Shown piece after piece: positions 47,374 through 58,700 of a stretch of DNA of 64,000 nucleotides (the stretch's first letter is position 1; every line of letters begins with the position of its first letter). The DNA lies in the NCBI GenBank assembly GCA_947504605.1, contig CANNJE010000001.1:38736-102735 (forward strand), in the 5' to 3' direction. The stretch comes from Chitinophagaceae bacterium (GTDB lineage: Bacteria; Bacteroidota; Bacteroidia; Chitinophagales; Chitinophagaceae). The notes beneath the pieces were generated by a model. That model did not search any database and was not told the DNA's origin. It saw nothing but the letters and a program-made list of their open reading frames with translations. The translations under genes and the position numbers were made by a program.

Positions 47374-48018
47374 ATGAAAAAAATATTTTTTGCAGCAGTC
47401 TTTATTTTAACAGCACAGTTTGTAATGGCACAGGGTAGTGAAAAGTATAACAACGCAATGAAAAAGAATCTGGAATTAATGACAGAAGCATTTAAAAATC
47501 CAGAAAGCCTTCTTGCTTTAGCTAATAATTTTGAACGTATTGGCGAGGCAGAAAAAACAGAATGGCTTCCTTTCTATTACGCAGCATTGTGCCAGGTGAA
47601 TGTAGGTTTTATGGAGGCCGATAAATCTAAAACTGATGGAATTGCTGATAAAGCAACATCGTTAATTGATAAAGCTGATTTTCTAAATCCAAAGAATTCA
47701 GAGATTAGTTGTATTAAAAGTATGATAGCCAGTTGCCATATGATGGTAGATCCTATGCAACGATATATGCAATATGGTGCCGAAAGCAGTAAACAACTGC
47801 AAGCTGCAATGCAGCAGGATCCTGCCAATCCAAGACCAGAATTATTGATTGGTCAGGGTTTGAAATATACACCAGAACAATTTGGTGGCGGATGTAAAAC
47901 AGCCATTGTTCAATTGGAAGCATCCATGAAAAAATTTGTAGCATTTACAGCAGCTTCGCTTTTGCATCCAAATTGGGGAAAAGAAATGACTATGAAAATG
48001 ATTGACGAATGTAAATAG
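47374..48018 (+). CDS. Secreted hypothetical protein, helical (TPR-like)
   Basis: Signal peptide (MKKIFFAAVFILTAQFVMAQ); helical repeats, PELLIGQGLKYTPEQFGGGCKTA. Confidence 0.65.
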   Translation: MKKIFFAAVFILTAQFVMAQGSEKYNNAMKKNLELMTEAFKNPESLLALANNFERIGEAEKTEWLPFYYAALCQVNVGFMEADKSKTDGIADKATSLIDKADFLNPKNSEISCIKSMIASCHMMVDPMQRYMQYGAESSKQLQAAMQQDPANPRPELLIGQGLKYTPEQFGGGCKTAIVQLEASMKKFVAFTAASLLHPNWGKEMTMKMIDECK

Positions 48019-48129
48019 GTATAACCGAAATTTGTTGATTCCTTTGCGTAGCTTTTAAATAGCTTTTATGGGATTCAAATATTTTTATCAGTAGCTATTT
48101 GAAAGTCAACCCATTTATACTTTTTCAAT

Positions 48130-48164
48130 AATATTTACTGCGGATAACGCTGGTAGTAAATATT
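48130..48164. promoter_or_regulatory. Inverted repeat upstream of the 48218 operon
   Basis: AATATTTACT ... AGTAAATATT, perfect 10-bp arms, 15-nt spacer. Confidence 0.5.
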
Positions 48165-48217
48165 GTTTGGATAATTCCGGGAATAAATATGCGTTATAAA
48201 TTTAAAGCAAAAGCATT

Positions 48218-48886
48218 ATGGAGGATAAAAATATCAGTTACGAAGAGAGTTTGAAGCTGATTAATACAATGATTAATAAGGCTAAAGACAGTTACCATGA
48301 TACAGGGGTGGGAGCTATGTTGTGGGGGGCGGTAATTGCCGTATGTTCTTTGGTAAGACTATCAGAATTGCAGTTTGATTACAAGCTTCCTTTTGATATT
48401 AATTTGCTGACATTGGCCGCAATTATACCTCAAATATTTATTACTATAAAAGAAAAAAGAGCAAGAAAAGCAAAATCATATGATGATACTTTTATAGATT
48501 ATATATGGCTCGCTTTTGGAATCAGTATTTTTCTGCTCATCCATGTTGTCAACCTTACATTTGCAGCCTGGGTTCCAGTATCGAGGGAGTATCAAACATT
48601 GGCAGGGCATGCATCGGCTTTTAAATTCAGTGAATTTGTAATGCCATTGTTTCTTATCCTTTATGGACTTCCAACTTTTATTACCGGTGCTGCATGTAAG
48701 TTTAAGCCTATGTTTTGGGGTGGAATTTTTTGCTGGCTTTGCAGCATTATTGCAGTGTATACACATTATAAAATGGATCTTTTATTAACTGCTTTTTCGG
48801 CACTCATGGCTTGGTTTATACCTGGTTTAATTATGGAAAAAGAATATAGAATGGCAAAAAGAAACGGAGAGAAAAAAAATGTTTAA
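48218..48886 (+). CDS. Multi-pass membrane protein
   Basis: Several hydrophobic spans; 3' end overlaps the next gene by 8 nt. Confidence 0.7.
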   Translation: MEDKNISYEESLKLINTMINKAKDSYHDTGVGAMLWGAVIAVCSLVRLSELQFDYKLPFDINLLTLAAIIPQIFITIKEKRARKAKSYDDTFIDYIWLAFGISIFLLIHVVNLTFAAWVPVSREYQTLAGHASAFKFSEFVMPLFLILYGLPTFITGAACKFKPMFWGGIFCWLCSIIAVYTHYKMDLLLTAFSALMAWFIPGLIMEKEYRMAKRNGEKKNV

Positions 48887-49175
48887 AGAACTGGATCCCA
48901 TATTACATTCTCAACTAAGGTTGGCGGTTATAAGTTTGCTTATTAGTGTTAAGGAAGCAGAATTTACTTTTATTAAAGAAAAGACGAATTCCACAGCTGG
49001 TAATCTTAGTGTGCAGTTAAATAAATTAAAAGAAGCCGGCTATATTGAAGTAACAAAGCAGTTTAAAGATAATTACCCACTTACACTTTGTAAAATTTCC
49101 AAAAAAGGAATAGATGCTTTTGAAGAATATGTAAATGCGCTACAATCCTATATGCAACCCAAACAAAGTTACTGA
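48879..49175 (+). CDS. Winged-helix transcriptional regulator (HTH_34/MarR-like)
   Basis: LRLAVISLLISVKEAEFTFIKEKTNSTAGNLSVQLNKLKEAGYIEVTKQF. Confidence 0.85.
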   Translation: MFKELDPILHSQLRLAVISLLISVKEAEFTFIKEKTNSTAGNLSVQLNKLKEAGYIEVTKQFKDNYPLTLCKISKKGIDAFEEYVNALQSYMQPKQSY

Positions 49176-49256
49176 CGTTTCTATTTTAAAATTAGCTTCT
49201 AAACTTATTTAAGCATTTGCTAAACATTCCCTGCATGGAACTGTTAATTTTACAGT

Positions 49257-50189
49257 ATGAGTTTAATGTTGCAGGTTAACAACCTTTCCAAACAATTCGA
49301 TTCTCTAAAAGCAGTAGATGATTTATCGTTTACCGTAAATGAGGGAGATGTTTATGGATTTTTGGGCCAAAACGGAGCTGGAAAATCTACTACCATCCGT
49401 ATGTTGCTAACACTGATAAAGCCCGATAGCGGTGAAATAAATATATTCGGCAAATCAGTACTGCATCATCGAAATGAAGTTTTAAGACAAATTGGTGCGG
49501 TTATAGAACGCCCCGATCTGTACAAATACCTTACGGCATATGATAACCTTTCCATTTTTGCAAAGCTGAGCGGTTTAAAAATTTCCCGTAAACTTATAAT
49601 GGATCAGTTGCAAATGGTAGGTCTTGCAGATCGTAGCCAAAGTAAAGTTCGTACCTATAGCCAAGGAATGAAACAACGTTTGGGTATAGCCGTTGCATTG
49701 GTGCACAATCCTAAGCTGATTATTTTGGATGAGCCAACCAATGGCCTAGATCCGCAGGGAATTGCAGATATGCGAAATCTTATTCTAACTCTTTGCCGGG
49801 AACATGGTAAAACAGTGATTGTTTCTTCCCACTTGCTTACAGAAATTGAACAGATAGCCAACAGGATGATTATTATCCATAAAGGAAAAAAAATTACGGA
49901 GGGTTCTGTAAGCGAATTGCTTGACCCATCACATACCATTGTTGAACTGCAAACAATAGATGATTCAAAGACACTGGAATTAATAAAGGCTTCATCATGG
50001 TCAGCATTTTTGCAACCGGCTAAATCGGGGATTCGGCTTCAAATGAATAAAGTTGCTATTCCTTCGTTGGCAGCATGGCTAACGGAAACGGGTACAGGCG
50101 TATTGGCCATTAATCCAAAAAATTCTTTGGAAGACTATTTCTTATCTCTAACCAATCCTGCAAACTATGTGGAATCTGCTGCAAATTGA
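49257..50189 (+). CDS. ABC transporter ATP-binding protein (BcrA-like)
   Basis: GFLGQNGAGKSTTIRML, YSQGMKQRLGIAVALVHNPKLIILDEPTNGLDPQG, VIVSSHLL. Confidence 0.93.
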   Translation: MSLMLQVNNLSKQFDSLKAVDDLSFTVNEGDVYGFLGQNGAGKSTTIRMLLTLIKPDSGEINIFGKSVLHHRNEVLRQIGAVIERPDLYKYLTAYDNLSIFAKLSGLKISRKLIMDQLQMVGLADRSQSKVRTYSQGMKQRLGIAVALVHNPKLIILDEPTNGLDPQGIADMRNLILTLCREHGKTVIVSSHLLTEIEQIANRMIIIHKGKKITEGSVSELLDPSHTIVELQTIDDSKTLELIKASSWSAFLQPAKSGIRLQMNKVAIPSLAAWLTETGTGVLAINPKNSLEDYFLSLTNPANYVESAAN

Positions 50190-51060
50190 ATTGTATAAAA
50201 TTTCAAAACGACCCCGAACCTATATTGCATTTGCTGCTATTACTGCAATTGTAGCCATATTTCAGTTTGCTTTTAAAGCAGATGGGGGAAGCTATATGAA
50301 CCTGATGTTGCAAAGTGTTCAGGATACTTTTGATCTGGATAAGAGCAAAGCCATCAATGGATATTTTATGTGTTATATTATTTTAAACACATTGCTCATA
50401 CAAATTCCGATATTGGTGGCATTGGTAGCAGGAGATGCTATTTCAGGCGAAGCCAATATGGGAACGCTGAGGCTTTTATTAACAAAACCAATAAGCCGTA
50501 CACAGATTATTTTAGTAAAATTTGCAGCTTCCGTTATCTATACTATTGGCTTGCTGATATGGATGGCATTGATGGCATTATTTGTAAGCCTGCTCATTTT
50601 TGGAGCAGATGATATGCTCATTTTTAGAGTTAAAGGAGATGAGTCCCAGATATTGCAGATAACAAAAGATGATATCATGTGGCGTTATTTTGCTGCATTC
50701 GGGTATGCTGCAGTGGCCTTAACGGTAATAGCAGCGTTGGCTATTTTACTTTCAGTATTTGCAGAAAATTCTATTGGTCCTATTATTGCCACAGTTTGCA
50801 TTGTTATCGTTTGTACGATTATCAGTAATATTAATGTGCCCATTATAGATAATACTATTAAACCCTGGCTTTTTACGTCTTACCTGGTGGGATGGAAAGG
50901 GTTTTTCTATATAGGTACCAATGCAGATGGAGAGCCATTAAAAGGAACCATAGAAAATTGGCCAGCCATCAGGAACAGTTTATATATATTGTTGGCACAT
51001 ATTTTTATTTTAATCAGTGCAGCAGTAATTGTTTTTAAAAGAAAAGATATTTTATCCTAA
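50167..51060 (+). CDS. ABC-2 type transporter permease
   Basis: Six-span membrane protein; GDAISGEANMGTLRLLLTKPISRTQIILVKF; overlaps the ATPase gene by 23 nt. Confidence 0.88.
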   Translation: MWNLLQIELYKISKRPRTYIAFAAITAIVAIFQFAFKADGGSYMNLMLQSVQDTFDLDKSKAINGYFMCYIILNTLLIQIPILVALVAGDAISGEANMGTLRLLLTKPISRTQIILVKFAASVIYTIGLLIWMALMALFVSLLIFGADDMLIFRVKGDESQILQITKDDIMWRYFAAFGYAAVALTVIAALAILLSVFAENSIGPIIATVCIVIVCTIISNINVPIIDNTIKPWLFTSYLVGWKGFFYIGTNADGEPLKGTIENWPAIRNSLYILLAHIFILISAAVIVFKRKDILS

Positions 51061-51103
51061 GCCGGCAATGTCTTCAAAGTATAGTACTAAATATTAAAAT
51101 CAA

Positions 51104-51805
51104 ATGATCAACTTAATTCGCAATGTTTCTTTATTAGTTTTTTTTAATAGCGCTAGTCTATGGGTTGCAGCACAGGATATCAATACCTTGGTACTAAAGG
51201 CAAAACAGAAAATAGACAAAGTGAATGATTACGAAGCAAGCGGTAAAATGAAAACCAATGTTACTTTTCTAAAAGTCCCAATTGCTACAGTGAAAATTTA
51301 TTTTAAAAAACCCAATAAACTAAAGGTGAAAAGTGAAAAAGGTATTTCATTTATACCGAAGGGTGCAGTGAGTATCAACATGAATAACATTCTCGGCAAT
51401 AATGATTATACTATTATTGATGCGGGAAAAGAAATGATAGGAAATAATCTGGTTAGGGTTGCAAGATTGTTGCCCAATGATGATAACAGTGATGTAGTGC
51501 TCAGTACTATTTACATTGACGAAGCCAATAATTTGATACGAAAAGCCAAAACAACTACAAAAGAAAATGGTACTTATGAACTGGAGATGACCTACGGTAG
51601 GTATGCGGCATACGGGTTGCCCGATAAAATTGTGTTTTCATTTAATACCAAAGATTATAAACTTCCTAAAGGTGTAACTTTTGATTTTGATGATGGTAGC
51701 ACCAATAATCCTGTTGATAAAGCGAAAGCTAAAAAAGGTAGGGCCGAAATTACTTTCAGCAGTTATACGATCAACAAAGGTTTGCCAGAGTCGGTATTTT
51801 TATAA
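51104..51805 (+). CDS. LolA-like outer-membrane lipoprotein carrier family protein
   Basis: Signal peptide; VKIYFKKPNKLKVKSEKGISFIPKGAVSINM; LolA/LppX-like beta pattern. Confidence 0.7.
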   Translation: MINLIRNVSLLVFFNSASLWVAAQDINTLVLKAKQKIDKVNDYEASGKMKTNVTFLKVPIATVKIYFKKPNKLKVKSEKGISFIPKGAVSINMNNILGNNDYTIIDAGKEMIGNNLVRVARLLPNDDNSDVVLSTIYIDEANNLIRKAKTTTKENGTYELEMTYGRYAAYGLPDKIVFSFNTKDYKLPKGVTFDFDDGSTNNPVDKAKAKKGRAEITFSSYTINKGLPESVFL

Positions 51806-51835
51806 AAAATCAATAATCTTTTAGGCTAGAAAAAT

Positions 51836-51886
51836 AAAGGGTTTCAGATGTTTGCTTTTAACGCTTAAACTTCTGAAACCCTTTTT
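51836..51886. terminator. Bidirectional terminator between convergent lolA-like and pdxA
   Basis: AAAGGGTTTCAGA...TCTGAAACCCTTTTT. Confidence 0.85.
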
Positions 51887-51905
51887 AAATTATTAAAATC
51901 TGCTT

Positions 51906-53006
51906 TTAATTTTCATCCAGATTTATTTTTTCATCTACTGCATTTCTTAAAACAGCCGCACTCATTTTCTTCAATGGATTTCGATATTGTTCGCTGTTTT
52001 CTTTTCGGTTATGAATGATTTGCACAGCAGTAAAGATGGCTTCTCTAAACGAGGATTCATCGGCAATCCCTTTTCCTGCAATATCAAATGCGACTCCATG
52101 ATCGGGTGAAGTACGTATACCCTTGATTCCTGCTGTATAATTTACACCCTCGCCATGTGCCAGCGATTTAAAAGGAATAAGTCCTTGGTCATGGTACATG
52201 GCAAGAACCGCATCAAATTTTTCGTACTGGCCACGTGCAAAAAATGCATCTGACGGATACGGACCAAAGCACAATATGTTTTTTTGTTTAGCGTCTTTTA
52301 TAGCTGGTCGAATAATTTCTTCTTCTTCTTTTCCTAATAACCCTTCATCACCAGAATGTGGGTTAAGCCCTAACACTGCAATTTTTGGTTTGTTGATGCC
52401 AAAATCTTTTTTTAAGGACTCGTTCATCAGTAAAAGTTTGCTTAATATACTTTCCTTGCTGATATTTTGGGCAACATCTTTTAGTGGTAAGTGTTCTGTT
52501 ACTAAAGCTACCCTCATATTTTCTGCTACCATAAACATAACCACATCTTTTACTTCAAATAAATTTTTAAGATAAGGTGTATGGCCAAGGTAATTAAAGG
52601 TATCGGACTGAATATTTTTTTTATGAATAGGTGCTGTTACAAGACCATCTAACTTTCCTGCTTTCAGCGCTTCCGCTGCTACTGTTAGACTTATGATAGC
52701 ATATTTTCCGCCATCAGCTGTAATTTGTCCAGGATTGATCTCCATATCTTCTTCCCAGCAATTGTATGCATTTACCTGTTTTGGATTCATGCGGCTGCTG
52801 TCTTTAACACTCATAAAGCTAAAATTGATATCCGGCAGACTTTTACGGTAAAAATTAATCACTTTATTACTGGCAAATATGACTGGAGTGCATATTTCGA
52901 GCATTCTTGCATCGCTCAGTGTTTTAATGATCACTTCCAGACCAATACCATTTGTATCGCCACAACTAATACCTATAATCGGTTTATTTTCAGCATTTGA
53001 ATTCAT
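51906..53006 (-). CDS. pdxA: 4-hydroxythreonine-4-phosphate dehydrogenase
   Basis: PIIGISCGDTNGIGLEVIIKTL, LVTAPIHKKNI, AMYHDQGLIPFKSLAHGEGVNYTAGIKGIRTSPDHGVAFDIAGKG. Start moved to 53006 (MNSNAENKPIIG). Confidence 0.95.
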   Translation of the reverse strand: MNSNAENKPIIGISCGDTNGIGLEVIIKTLSDARMLEICTPVIFASNKVINFYRKSLPDINFSFMSVKDSSRMNPKQVNAYNCWEEDMEINPGQITADGGKYAIISLTVAAEALKAGKLDGLVTAPIHKKNIQSDTFNYLGHTPYLKNLFEVKDVVMFMVAENMRVALVTEHLPLKDVAQNISKESILSKLLLMNESLKKDFGINKPKIAVLGLNPHSGDEGLLGKEEEEIIRPAIKDAKQKNILCFGPYPSDAFFARGQYEKFDAVLAMYHDQGLIPFKSLAHGEGVNYTAGIKGIRTSPDHGVAFDIAGKGIADESSFREAIFTAVQIIHNRKENSEQYRNPLKKMSAAVLRNAVDEKINLDEN

Positions 53007-53235
53007 TCCTAAAATATTTTGGTAAAAATACGACCTTTTGGTAAAGGGAGGAATTGATAGCATTTTAAGTTGTATAATAAATGAATATAATTTTATTTAT
53101 TTATTATTTCACCTAGGAACAAGAAGTGTTATTTGTTAAAATACATTTTTAATAAATATCTTCCTCCATTGAAATTCAATGCAGTATTGAATATTGTAAT
53201 TAAAAATTATTTGTAATGTTTCGCCTACTCGATAT

Positions 53236-53273
53236 GTAGTAAAATAATTATAACCTTGTAATTATATTACTAC
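53236..53273. promoter_or_regulatory. Inverted repeat upstream of the M1 peptidase
   Basis: GTAGTAAAATAATTA-TAACCTTG-TAATTATATTACTAC, 14/15 bp complementary arms. Confidence 0.55.
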
Positions 53274-53344
53274 ACAATAAGGAGACAGTAAAGACGTTTT
53301 AGTTAGTAAGAGCATCCAAAACCAATAAAAAATCAATCCGCTAA

Positions 53345-55729
53345 ATGAAAAAGTTTTACTCCCTAGTAATTTTCATACTATTTTACCAATTAGCATTTGC
53401 ACAAAATTCAAGTGAAAATCTAAAAAGGTATTATCATCGCAGCCCCGAAAGTTTGTCTCGTTCTTTTAATGGAGATAATCAGGAGTCGTCTACCGGCCAA
53501 AGCGGCACAGGTGGAAATATGGATGTTGTGTATCATCGTATTTGGTGGAGAATTAACCCAGATTCAGCGACAAAGGGGATAACAGGAGTAATAACTACCT
53601 ATTTTAAGACAACCTCTGCAAATGTTTCAACAATAACTTTTGATTTAAGAAAATCGGCATTTGATAATGCTAATTTGGTGGTGACCTATCATGGTACAGG
53701 CTGTACAAAAACTGTAAGTGCAGCTAATGTATTAAGTATAACATTGCCTTCAACGATTGTAGCTTCCAATACATTGGATTCTGTAACAATTAGTTATGCA
53801 GGAGTTCCTCCAGCGGCTAGTGGGGCAGCAGAAGGATATCAAAAAGCGACAACTCCCGCCAGCCAAAATTATATTTATACCCTTTCAGAATCTTACGAAG
53901 ACAGAGATTGGTGGCCATGCAAAGCAGATATGCAGGATAAGATAGATAGCATGGATATAATTGTAAATACACCCTGGACTGGAGCTGATACATTTTGGGT
54001 AGCGACCAATGGCAAATTGGTCGATTCTACAATTAATGGAAACAGCAGGACTTTTACTTTTAAGAACCGTTATCCAATGGCATCTTATCTTGTTTGTGTT
54101 TCCGTTGCACGATACAATCGTTATTATAGGGGTACGGTTAATGTTGGAGGTATAGATGTTCCCATTGTATATTATTTATTCAGAGGAAAGACTGCTGCGC
54201 AGTATACTGCCATCCTTACTTCAATGGATTATATGACACAGATGGTAACAGCCTATAGTAATAAGTTTGGATATTATCCTTATGCAAGAGAAAAACATGG
54301 TTTTTATGAAGGACTTGGAGGGGCAGGGGGTATGGAGCATCAAACATTTTCGGCTATAGCCTCAGCTTCGCTTAATAGTCGTCAAACACTGGCGCATGAA
54401 CTGATGCATCAGTGGTTTGGAGATAAAGCCACTTTTGCTACCTGGGCAGACCTTTGGCTGGCAGAGGGTTTTGCACGTTATGGTGAAGTATTGGCAGGAG
54501 AGCTGGTACCTGCAACAGGAATTGTTGCGCTGAATGAATTAACTGCAGCAAGAACTGCGGCCAGAGGCAATACTTCTACTCCGACAAGAATTACCAGTTT
54601 TGCAAATTCTGCTCAGGTTTGGACAGGCTCAAATGTGAGTGCTGTATATGACAGGGGTTGTATGGTAGTTTCGATGCTTAGGGCATTGTCTGGGGATACC
54701 AAATTTTTTCAGGCCTGTACCAATTATTTAGATTCAACCAATGGTTCAGGATATAAATCTGCTAACAGTGATTCTTTGAAAACGAATTTTAATAGGGTTT
54801 TGGGAACAGATTTGACAGCATTTTTTGATGACTTTGTAACTGGTACCGGACATCCTACTTATACAATTAACTGGCAGCCAATTGCAGCAGGAGGTATTTA
54901 TGTATCTATAGGAGCGCAGAGCAAATCAGCAGGTTCTTCTGTTGCTTATTTTAATACTCCGATAGTATTAAGGGTTCAGGCCCCAGGAAAAGATACCACC
55001 ATCGTATTTTATGATCTTACAGACGGAAATTTTACAACCGGAAATCTTGCAAAAGCAGGAAATGGAATTGAGGCGCCCATTGGTGGAAATAGGCTCAATT
55101 TTCCGCTTTCATTTGTCCCTACAACGGTCACGTTTGATCCGGGATTAAAAACAATTGCAGGCGGAACTGTACTACAGGTGTCGACACTTGATTTGAAAAT
55201 TCTTGATTTTAGCGTACGTCAATCCAATACAGGAAATGAAGCGTTGCTCCTTTTAGATGGTAATGCTATTAATTCAGAAGTGGTACTTCAAAGGAGTATA
55301 AATGGGATAGATTTTACAGAGCTGGGTATCATGACAGAACAGGCTGGTACACAATCTGGAAAAAAATATGGCTTTAAAGATGTACAACCTTCCAAAGCAA
55401 ATAATTTTTACAGAGCCAGATTTAAGAATGCTGAAGGATATCTGCAATATAGCAGAATTATAAAACTAACTGGCAGTATGGATCATGGTTATAGCGTTGT
55501 AAAAAATCCAATTATAAATGGTCAGTTAGTAATTAATTCAAAAGTAGTAACAGCTAACAGTACCGTAAGTTTCTCAATTTATGACGCAGCAGGAAAAATG
55601 CTGATAAAAGAAATAAAAAATGGAATGAATCAAAATATGATGTTTGATGTGAGCAAGTTTTTAAAAGGAACTTATTCTATCAAAATATCTGGTGATGAGC
55701 AAACATCACTAAGGTTTGTTATTCAATAA
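53345..55729 (+). CDS. M1-family metallopeptidase with T9SS C-terminal sorting domain
   Basis: GGMEHQTF, HELMHQWFGDKATFATWADLWLAEGFARYGE (HExxH-18-E); C-terminal VVKNPIINGQLVINS...KGTYSIKISG. Confidence 0.9.
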   Translation: MKKFYSLVIFILFYQLAFAQNSSENLKRYYHRSPESLSRSFNGDNQESSTGQSGTGGNMDVVYHRIWWRINPDSATKGITGVITTYFKTTSANVSTITFDLRKSAFDNANLVVTYHGTGCTKTVSAANVLSITLPSTIVASNTLDSVTISYAGVPPAASGAAEGYQKATTPASQNYIYTLSESYEDRDWWPCKADMQDKIDSMDIIVNTPWTGADTFWVATNGKLVDSTINGNSRTFTFKNRYPMASYLVCVSVARYNRYYRGTVNVGGIDVPIVYYLFRGKTAAQYTAILTSMDYMTQMVTAYSNKFGYYPYAREKHGFYEGLGGAGGMEHQTFSAIASASLNSRQTLAHELMHQWFGDKATFATWADLWLAEGFARYGEVLAGELVPATGIVALNELTAARTAARGNTSTPTRITSFANSAQVWTGSNVSAVYDRGCMVVSMLRALSGDTKFFQACTNYLDSTNGSGYKSANSDSLKTNFNRVLGTDLTAFFDDFVTGTGHPTYTINWQPIAAGGIYVSIGAQSKSAGSSVAYFNTPIVLRVQAPGKDTTIVFYDLTDGNFTTGNLAKAGNGIEAPIGGNRLNFPLSFVPTTVTFDPGLKTIAGGTVLQVSTLDLKILDFSVRQSNTGNEALLLLDGNAINSEVVLQRSINGIDFTELGIMTEQAGTQSGKKYGFKDVQPSKANNFYRARFKNAEGYLQYSRIIKLTGSMDHGYSVVKNPIINGQLVINSKVVTANSTVSFSIYDAAGKMLIKEIKNGMNQNMMFDVSKFLKGTYSIKISGDEQTSLRFVIQ

Positions 55730-55734
55730 AAATT

Positions 55735-55766
55735 GCAATAACAAGTTTCTGCAATAACAAATTTCT
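55735..55766 (+). repeat. 16-bp tandem duplication in the intergenic leader
   Basis: GCAATAACAAGTTTCT / GCAATAACAAATTTCT. Confidence 0.85.
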
Positions 55767-55772
55767 GTCGTT

Positions 55773-58700
55773 ATGAAAAAGTCTTTATCCTATTTGTTCG
55801 TTTTTGTATTGTGTTTGCTGCAAAATGCATTGGCACAGCCAGCAACTGTAAGTTATCCATTTGCAGTGGGCACCACTTCTAATTGTGGTGGTAGTACAAG
55901 TGATTTCCATTATTACACATACAACGGAGCTACTAATACCATTACTAACGCAACAGGTGGTTTGGTAAATCCGGGTCTTCCGCAATTACGTATTGGTACA
56001 TCTGGAGGTAGTGGTGGTATACAAAGGTTTACATCGAATTACTCTAGTGTAAGTTTTAACCCAAAGGATCATAATATATATTTTTTCTGGACAGCCGTTT
56101 CAGGAGCACTTGCTCCTGGAGGAATACCGCGTACCTATGCCTGGCGCTGGCCAGTAGGAACCATTCCAACCGGAACTACTCCAAGGCTAGATACCATCCG
56201 TTCTTTTCCTGCGGATATTTTGGGTGTGGCATTTGATAATATTGGAAAAGGATATTCAATTGAATTTACAAATGCTTTACCAACGACTCCGCCTACTTAC
56301 AAACCAATGATTCGTTCAATGGATTTTGTTACAGGCGTAATTGGAGCTCCAGATACTTTGTCATTAACGGGAGGCGCTAAAATTTATGTACAGGGAAGTG
56401 GAGATGTGGCAATGTCTCCTTCTGGTCAAATGTTTTTCGTGGTAGATAATAAACTATTTACTCCGAATTATCAATCCTATACAGGTACAGGCGCAAACCT
56501 TACTTGTACTTATATTGATACCGTAAAAACTACCGGAAATTTTGTAGGACTTACATATGCTGATGGAGAAGCCATTGCAGCTTTTTCGGGTACAGTTGCA
56601 GGAGTAGCTTGTCCTTTTCAGGAAATTACTTTATTAACTGCAGCTAATACTCCCATTACAAAAACAGCAGGTTCTGTAAGATCTGCTTCAGATATGGCTA
56701 CCGTTGTTTCTGGTGTAGGATCAGCAAAAAAACTAGTATCAGTAACGCCAACCGGCACCCCAAATCAATACGACGTCATTTATGAAATAGTGATAAAAAA
56801 CTATGGTAATATGGATGTAACCAATTTGCAGGTAGCCGATAATTTGGGCCTTATAAATGGCATTGGTAATGTATCTAATGTCTCTGTTACAATTCCTGTA
56901 AATCCTAATGGTTATACAGTTAATGCCGGATATACCGGCTTGACACCTAATATTAATCTTTTAAATGGTACTCCATCCTTACCCAATTATCCAGTAGCCA
57001 ATAGCAGTTTTACAATCAGAATTTCCTGCAGGCTTTCCAATATTCTAAGTGGGGTGGTTTATTATAACAGTGCTATTGCTACAGCAATAGATTTTAATAG
57101 TAATAATTTAAGAGATAGCTCTACAAATGGTGACAAAGCTGATTTAAACAGTAATGATAAACCTGATGATATGGGTGAAGGTCAACCTACACCCTTGTTA
57201 ATTTCAGTAACTGCCCAAACACCTCCCTGTAGTGTTCTGAGTAGGATTTTATATTCTCAGGATTTTGGGACAGGAACTGGTTTGTCAACCAGCATTCCCG
57301 GAGCAACATTGGGCTCTGGCGTTTCTGCTCCTATAAATAATTCTGATTATGCCAGTTCTGGAACAGCCCCATTGGCTACGGAACGATTTACCATTACCAA
57401 TAATACAACAACTGCAAATGGTACACATTTTATAAGTCTTACGGATCATACTGGGAATACAGACGGGCGTATGCTTGTAGTTAATGCTGATGCCGCCAGT
57501 TCTGTAATGTTTCGGGGTGGTTTTGCTTATGCTTTATGTCCCAAGCAGCAATATTCTGTTTCTTTTTATGCCTCATATATTAGTAACAGTAGTTACGAAA
57601 CCATCTGTAATGGTTTTGGAGGTATTAGGTATCCAAAGCTAAAAATAAGAGTGAAAGATGGTGTCTCGGGATTGATTATTACAGAAGCCTCAACGGCTGA
57701 TATTGCTACAACAGGATGGCAACAAATGGGTTTAAAATTTGTAAGCCCTGCATCCTATTCATCTATCGTTTTTGAAATTATTAACGATGCTCCCGGTGGT
57801 TGTGGTAATGATATTGCATTGGATGATATACAATTTGGCTCATGCGACCCAATTCCTGTTGTAGGCGTAAATTCAGTGGCAGGTTGTATTGGCGACATAT
57901 CTACTTTCACAGGAGGTTTGACAGATCCTGGTGCAATACCTGGTATAAAAGAATATCAGTGGCAGGTTGCAACTGCACTGGCCGGACCTTATACAGATAT
58001 TCCCGGAGCAACTTCTGTTACCTATAACATTAATCCTGTAACAGCTGCAGATACTGGTAAATATTATCGCCTATTAGTTGCAGCATCCGGAAATATTGGT
58101 AGTGTAAGTTGCAGATTTAATTCTCCAGGAACATTATTGATTGGGAAAGTAGGATCTGTTGCTGCAACAACTGCTAATAAAAATAAAAATAATATTTGCG
58201 GAGGCATGCCGGTAAATTTAAGTATAACCGGAGGAACGCTTGGAACCAATGCTGCCTGGAAATGGTATGAAGGAAGTTGTACAGGAACAGCGATTGGAGT
58301 TGGAGCTAGTATTACCGTTAGTCCAACTGTTACTACCACTTATTATGTAAGGGCAGAAGGCGATTGTAATACAACAATATGCCAACCGGTAACCGTATTT
58401 ATTACCTGTGATATAGATAAGGATGATGATGGTATTCCGGATTATGTAGAGAGTTATATGCCGGCAGCATTGCTGGATCATAACACTAATAGTATAAGCA
58501 ATGCTTTTGATCCACTTTATCCTGGTTTTAAGGATAACAACAACGACTTTATAAATGATGACTTTCAGGCAGATGGAGACAGCGATAATGATGCAATTCT
58601 AAATTATCTTGATACCACTTTTCCTGGTAGAGTAGATAGTAATGGGGATGGAATTGATGATCGTTTTGATATGGATCTGGACGGAATCATAAATATGCTT

